Source: an uncultured Bacteroidales bacterium
GTDB lineage: Bacteria > Bacteroidota > Bacteroidia > Bacteroidales > Marinilabiliaceae
Direction: 5' to 3'
Length of the DNA stretch: 8,364 nucleotides
Assembly (NCBI GenBank): GCA_934717675.1
Contig: CAKUYZ010000075.1
Span: forward strand, 1-8,364
Position numbers and translations under genes: made by a program. The notes beneath the pieces are model-generated. The model was given only the letters and a program-made list of their open reading frames with translations, searched no databases and was not told the DNA's origin. Below, in pieces: positions 4,877 through 8,364 of the stretch (position 1 is its first letter; each line of letters begins with the position of its first letter).

Positions 4877-7800
4877 TGTAAAGAGAGTCTCAAACCGAGC
4901 GACACGACACGCGCCGTGGGGTATCCACCATAGTCCAAACCGCAGGCCGAGGCCCCGCCAGGCAATGAGTCTTTGCCATTGGCGGCCTCTGGCGAGAAGC
5001 CGTTGTAATAAGAGTCGAAGCGCAAGAGATTTTCACAGGCCAAATATAGCCTGACGCTGCCATCTTCACGCCCATTGAACGGCAAGGTGCAGCCGACTGA
5101 CAAACTCTTGACACTCAAGAAGTCGCTATTCCAAAGCCAACGCGAATCTACCAAGCCTCCCGTGGTTGTGCTGAGGATGTATGGGGTCTTTCCGTCGCCA
5201 GGCTCCTCTTCACTCCACCATGCTCGCCTCCACCGCCCCATGACGTTGGTCTTAGCCCCCATGCCCGGGCGATCTATGGCCCTGCCCAACACGCCCAAAA
5301 TCTTGCCGCCTGTCTGCGCTGTGAGCAAGAGCGAAGCGTCCCACCGTCCCCAAGAGAAACTGTTGGAAAACCCAAAAGTCCACTTGGGCTGCGGCTGCCC
5401 CAAGAAAACACGGTCGTCGGCCAAAGATATGTTCCCGTCGGCATTCACGTCGCGATGACGCACATCGCCCGGGCGCAGGGGCTTGCCCTCAAAAGTAGGG
5501 ACAGCCACCCCACATCGCCTGGCATATTCGTCCAGTTCCGCCTGGCTGCGCCACACCCCTATGGCGTCCAGCACATAAAATGAGTTGACAGCGCGCCCCA
5601 CGGCCAAAACGTTTGACGCCTCCAGACCATCGCCCACGCCATTGAACCCAGAGTGAACAGGCGCATCGTTGGCTCCGAGCGACATGACATGGCCACGGCA
5701 CCACCCTGCGGAGAATGAGCTGCGCCACGAGAAATGGCGACGGCTGACGTTGACCGACGTCACCTCAATATCCACACCGCGGTTGACAATGCTCCCGTCA
5801 TTGCCCCACACGGTGGAGAAGCCAGACACGCCCACCACGGGGACCACATAGAGCAACCTGTCAGTGAGTTTTGAGTACCAATCTACGGAGACTTGCATCC
5901 TGTTGGCACAGAAGCCGGCGTCCATCGCAATGTCCAGGCTCCGTGTCCTCTCCCAAGAGAGTTCGTCATTGCCATGCGCATTGGAGGTGTAGGCCAGAGA
6001 GCCGGCGTAGGACGTGGCGTCGAGCGTGGTGTAGGCGGCGGAGCGGGAGATGTCGTTATTTCCCGTATGGCCATAGCTCGCCCGCAGTTTGAGGGCGTTG
6101 AACCAAGAGGGGGCTTTGCCCCAGAAGTTCTCCCCGCTGACAGTCCATGCCGCGCTGATGGCGGGGAAAGCCCCCCACTTGTCTCCTTGGCCGAAGACGG
6201 AGCCTCCGTCATAGCGCAGCGAGGCCATGGCAGCATATCGGCCTGCGCGCACGTAGCCCGCGCGGCAGAAGAAAGAGGCCAAATGGGCTGGCGTGAACTC
6301 GTCAACGACGTTGACCACGGCTGTCTGCACAGCCCCGTCAAAAGAGCCCGTCACGGCATCGTTGGCAAAATTCTTGAAAGACTGTTTTGTGGCGTAGCCC
6401 TCATCTGCCCTCTCTCGAGAAGCTCCGGCCATGACGGTGAGCGAGTGCGGCCCGACGGCGCGGGCATAGTCCGCCACAACCTGTGATAGCGTACGCCATC
6501 GGCGACTAGTCAGGTGCGCCCCCGTGGACTGCGAGCCCTCGCCATGCGCCCATGAAGACGTGGCACTGGTGAAAGAGTAAGCCGCGACATCAGCATCGAC
6601 AAGCTCCGCGGCATTGACCACCTCCACCTTGAACGCCTCGGACGGGCGGAAAACGATTGACATTTTGGATGCCAGACGCACCGTCTGATCTCGATTCTTA
6701 TTGGTGTTCAGAGCCACAGTGGGGCTACTCTGGCTGCCCGCCCAGTCATATTGGGCGTTAGGCTCCACGTTGGTCCTGTAGCCGACACCGGACTCGCTGA
6801 CCGGCACCGACGCCACAATGCGGTGCACCATGGCGTCTTTGCCATTTGCCACGCCAAGGTTATCTGCCAAAGTGAGAGACGGGGACAAGGACAACCCCAA
6901 AGTCCAACGCCCGCCAACGCCACCGCACTCAAGGTATGAGCGCAAGGCCGCCCTCTTGAACGCAGTGCCAACCACAACGCCATCTTGGCTCTCAAAAGAG
7001 CCAGAAACCCGATAGAGCGACCGTCCCCCACCTCCACTCACGCTCAAGCCACAACTCCAAACGGGAGCCAGGCGGAAAGCCTCGTCTTGCCAATTGAGCA
7101 ATGAGAGGGGGCCAGCGTCGGCGGCAAAAGCGTGAGCGGCACGGTCGTCATCTTCAAGGTAGGCGAACCAACGATCATCGTTTACAACCGTATAGTCGGG
7201 CCGTTTTATGGACCCGCCCACGTTTTTCATCCTGCGATCGGCGGAGTCGCTCACCTTGGCGTTCGTCACGCCCCTCATTCGGGCTTTGGCGAGGTAATTG
7301 GCATCGTTATATTTCATCCTGAACCTCATCCACTCGCTGGCCGACAAGAGGTCCAGACGTTTCTCCACCCCCTGCAAGCCGACCCTGGCCTCGGCACTAA
7401 GCTTAGGCGCGCCTCTTTGCGCACGTCGGGATGTGATTAGAACCACGCCGTTTGAACCCCTGCTGCCATAGATGGCTGCCGAGGCCGCATCTTTCAGCAC
7501 CTCTACGCTCTCAATGTCGTCAACGCCAAGCCCCACGAAATCATCTGTCGGGACCCCGTCCACCACAATTAGCGGCTCAGTGGACGCATTGACGGACGCC
7601 GCGCCCCGCACACGCAACGCAAGCCGCGCCCCAGGCTCTCCGCTCACCGCCCTGACGCTCACGCCCGCCATAAGCCCCTGGATAGCCTGCTCTAAGCGCA
7701 ACAACGGACGGCCAGAGAGCCTGTCGGCACCAGCAGAAGAGACGGAAGAAGAGACATCGGCCTTGCGCACAGCCCCATAGCCTATAACCACAAGCTCGCC

Positions 7801-8121
7801 AAGCGACTGCACGTCATCTCGCAAGGAGAAATTGACCTCGCCACCAGCCGAGGCGACGGCCTCTTCCGAAACAAAGCCCAGACACGAGACACGGACACGA
7901 CCGCCAGCCGGCACCTCAAGAGAGAAACGCCCGTCGGGGTCAGAGACAGAGACCTGCACACCGCCCACGGACGACACGACAGCGCCGGCGACAGGGGAGC
8001 CTGACGAATCTGTCACCCTGCCACTAACGCCCACAACGTCCTGCGCCAAAGCCTCACAGCCGCCCGCCACGGCCCTCGTGGCCACGGCAAGAAACAACCA
8101 GGACAATGACGACAACCTCAT
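4873..8121 (-). CDS. SusC/RagA-family TonB-dependent outer-membrane transporter
   Basis: This 1082-residue TonB-dependent transporter imports a ligand captured by the SusD partner across the outer membrane. A signal peptide is predicted to end at ALAQ (residue 27). A carboxypeptidase-regulatory-like beta-sandwich follows (about 28-102, GVSGRVTDSSGSPVAGAVV ... DGRFSLEV). Next come the TonB-box/linker region LGELVVIGYGAVRKADVS (108-124) and the plug, with QGLMAGVSV, LIVVDGVP (184-191) and the SusC signature DAASAAIYGSRGSNGVVLI (211-229). The rest is the 22-strand barrel. No STN domain precedes it, so direct sigma/anti-sigma signalling is not indicated. ATG at 8121 is preferred over GTG at 8169, because the signal peptide begins there and the GTG lies inside the kinase gene. 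The protein ends in LGLRLSLQ rather than the common terminal aromatic residue. It is coupled to susD by ATGA. Confidence 0.97.
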   Translation of the reverse strand: MRLSSLSWLFLAVATRAVAGGCEALAQDVVGVSGRVTDSSGSPVAGAVVSSVGGVQVSVSDPDGRFSLEVPAGGRVRVSCLGFVSEEAVASAGGEVNFSLRDDVQSLGELVVIGYGAVRKADVSSSVSSAGADRLSGRPLLRLEQAIQGLMAGVSVRAVSGEPGARLALRVRGAASVNASTEPLIVVDGVPTDDFVGLGVDDIESVEVLKDAASAAIYGSRGSNGVVLITSRRAQRGAPKLSAEARVGLQGVEKRLDLLSASEWMRFRMKYNDANYLAKARMRGVTNAKVSDSADRRMKNVGGSIKRPDYTVVNDDRWFAYLEDDDRAAHAFAADAGPLSLLNWQDEAFRLAPVWSCGLSVSGGGGRSLYRVSGSFESQDGVVVGTAFKRAALRSYLECGGVGGRWTLGLSLSPSLTLADNLGVANGKDAMVHRIVASVPVSESGVGYRTNVEPNAQYDWAGSQSSPTVALNTNKNRDQTVRLASKMSIVFRPSEAFKVEVVNAAELVDADVAAYSFTSATSSWAHGEGSQSTGAHLTSRRWRTLSQVVADYARAVGPHSLTVMAGASRERADEGYATKQSFKNFANDAVTGSFDGAVQTAVVNVVDEFTPAHLASFFCRAGYVRAGRYAAMASLRYDGGSVFGQGDKWGAFPAISAAWTVSGENFWGKAPSWFNALKLRASYGHTGNNDISRSAAYTTLDATSYAGSLAYTSNAHGNDELSWERTRSLDIAMDAGFCANRMQVSVDWYSKLTDRLLYVVPVVGVSGFSTVWGNDGSIVNRGVDIEVTSVNVSRRHFSWRSSFSAGWCRGHVMSLGANDAPVHSGFNGVGDGLEASNVLAVGRAVNSFYVLDAIGVWRSQAELDEYARRCGVAVPTFEGKPLRPGDVRHRDVNADGNISLADDRVFLGQPQPKWTFGFSNSFSWGRWDASLLLTAQTGGKILGVLGRAIDRPGMGAKTNVMGRWRRAWWSEEEPGDGKTPYILSTTTGGLVDSRWLWNSDFLSVKSLSVGCTLPFNGREDGSVRLYLACENLLRFDSYYNGFSPEAANGKDSLPGGASACGLDYGGYPTARVVSLGLRLSLQ

Positions 8122-8158
8122 ATTCTTAAAATTCAAGTGACGAGGAGGGAGCGACCGC

Positions 8159-8364
8159 TCACCACTCACCAGGCCGGAACTCCGTCAGCCCGCCCGCATG
8201 AACCATCAGCCTGCGCGCCTCGCCCATGCCGCGGACCTCGCCCGCCGCCATGGCCTGGGTAAGGACGTTGCCGGCCGCTGCGGACTCTGGAGCCACGGCC
8301 ACAACTGGCAAGTCCAAAGCGTCGGCAATGCACTGGCACATCTGGGCGTTGCCCGCCCCCGGAC
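8159..8364 (-). CDS. FGGY-family carbohydrate kinase, C-terminal end (rhamnulokinase-like; cut by right edge)
   Basis: Only the last 67 residues are visible, ending in GEW and TGA (8161-8159). They follow the C-terminal ATPase-lobe pattern of FGGY sugar kinases: PGAGNAQMCQCIADALDLPV corresponds to GGG-x-x-N-x-L-x-Q-x-x-AD-x-x-x-x-PV, APESAAAGNVLTQAMAAGEV to GPxEAtalGNixxQ, and the end is EARRLMVHAGGLTEFRPGEW. Among FGGY kinases this pattern is most like rhamnulokinase, which phosphorylates L-rhamnulose in the cytoplasm, but fuculokinase-type members cannot be excluded from the fragment. It stops soon after FRP, where relatives such as E. coli RhaB continue further. The stop is 37 bases before susC on the same strand, so the two may be co-transcribed; that would hint at a deoxy-sugar-containing glycan as the imported substrate. 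Confidence 0.8.
   Translation of the reverse strand, partial: PGAGNAQMCQCIADALDLPVVAVAPESAAAGNVLTQAMAAGEVRGMGEARRLMVHAGGLTEFRPGEW

Noticed and set aside
5893..6486. 197-residue plus-strand open frame
   Set aside because: It lies wholly within susC on the opposite strand, with Gly/Arg-rich composition expected of an antisense shadow.
8122..8169. GTG at 8169 as the susC start
   Set aside because: It would put 16 polar residues before the signal peptide and overlap the kinase stop. The ATG at 8121 begins a normal signal sequence.
1..8364. CRISPR array, insertion sequence, integrase or phage gene
   Set aside because: No regularly spaced direct repeats, transposase-like protein or terminal inverted repeats were seen.

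Overview
The window looks like chromosomal DNA from a GC-rich member of the Bacteroidota (Bacteroidales-like). The evidence is an adjacent SusC/SusD outer-membrane pair, start regions with A/T-rich leaders rather than clear Shine-Dalgarno sites, and intergenic motifs resembling the Bacteroides promoter (TTTG ... TAnnTTTG). The genus cannot be fixed from the sequence. Every gene I can support lies on the minus strand, so transcription runs from the right edge to the left. The many open plus-strand frames are shadows of the GC-rich coding strand.

Reading with transcription, from the right: (1) the C-terminal end of an FGGY-family sugar kinase, most like rhamnulokinase (8159-8364, cut by the edge). 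(2) After 37 bases, a complete SusC-type TonB-dependent transporter (4873-8121). (3) Its SusD-type lipoprotein partner (3227-4876), whose ATG overlaps the susC stop in an ATGA. These three form one co-directional block consistent with a carbohydrate-uptake locus. The glycan is unknown: no glycoside hydrolase, regulator or STN domain is visible here.

After a 146-base gap comes a dihydroorotase/dihydropyrimidinase-like protein (1896-3080). It keeps the family's N- and C-terminal framework but appears to have lost every metal ligand. A 316-base gap follows, holding a good promoter candidate and a GC-rich hairpin. Next are two related TlpA/ResA-type thioredoxin-fold proteins in tandem. The first (1055-1579) has lost both active-site cysteines; the second (475-1008) has an intact WCGPC. 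A strong hairpin at 420-448 probably ends that unit. The left edge carries the N-terminal 103 codons of the co-chaperone gene grpE (1-309), open at the window border.

The most notable signal is the run of two apparent pseudoenzymes (metal-less dihydroorotase fold, cysteine-less thioredoxin fold) beside one catalytically intact thioredoxin paralogue. This is a sequence observation. Any shared function is inference.
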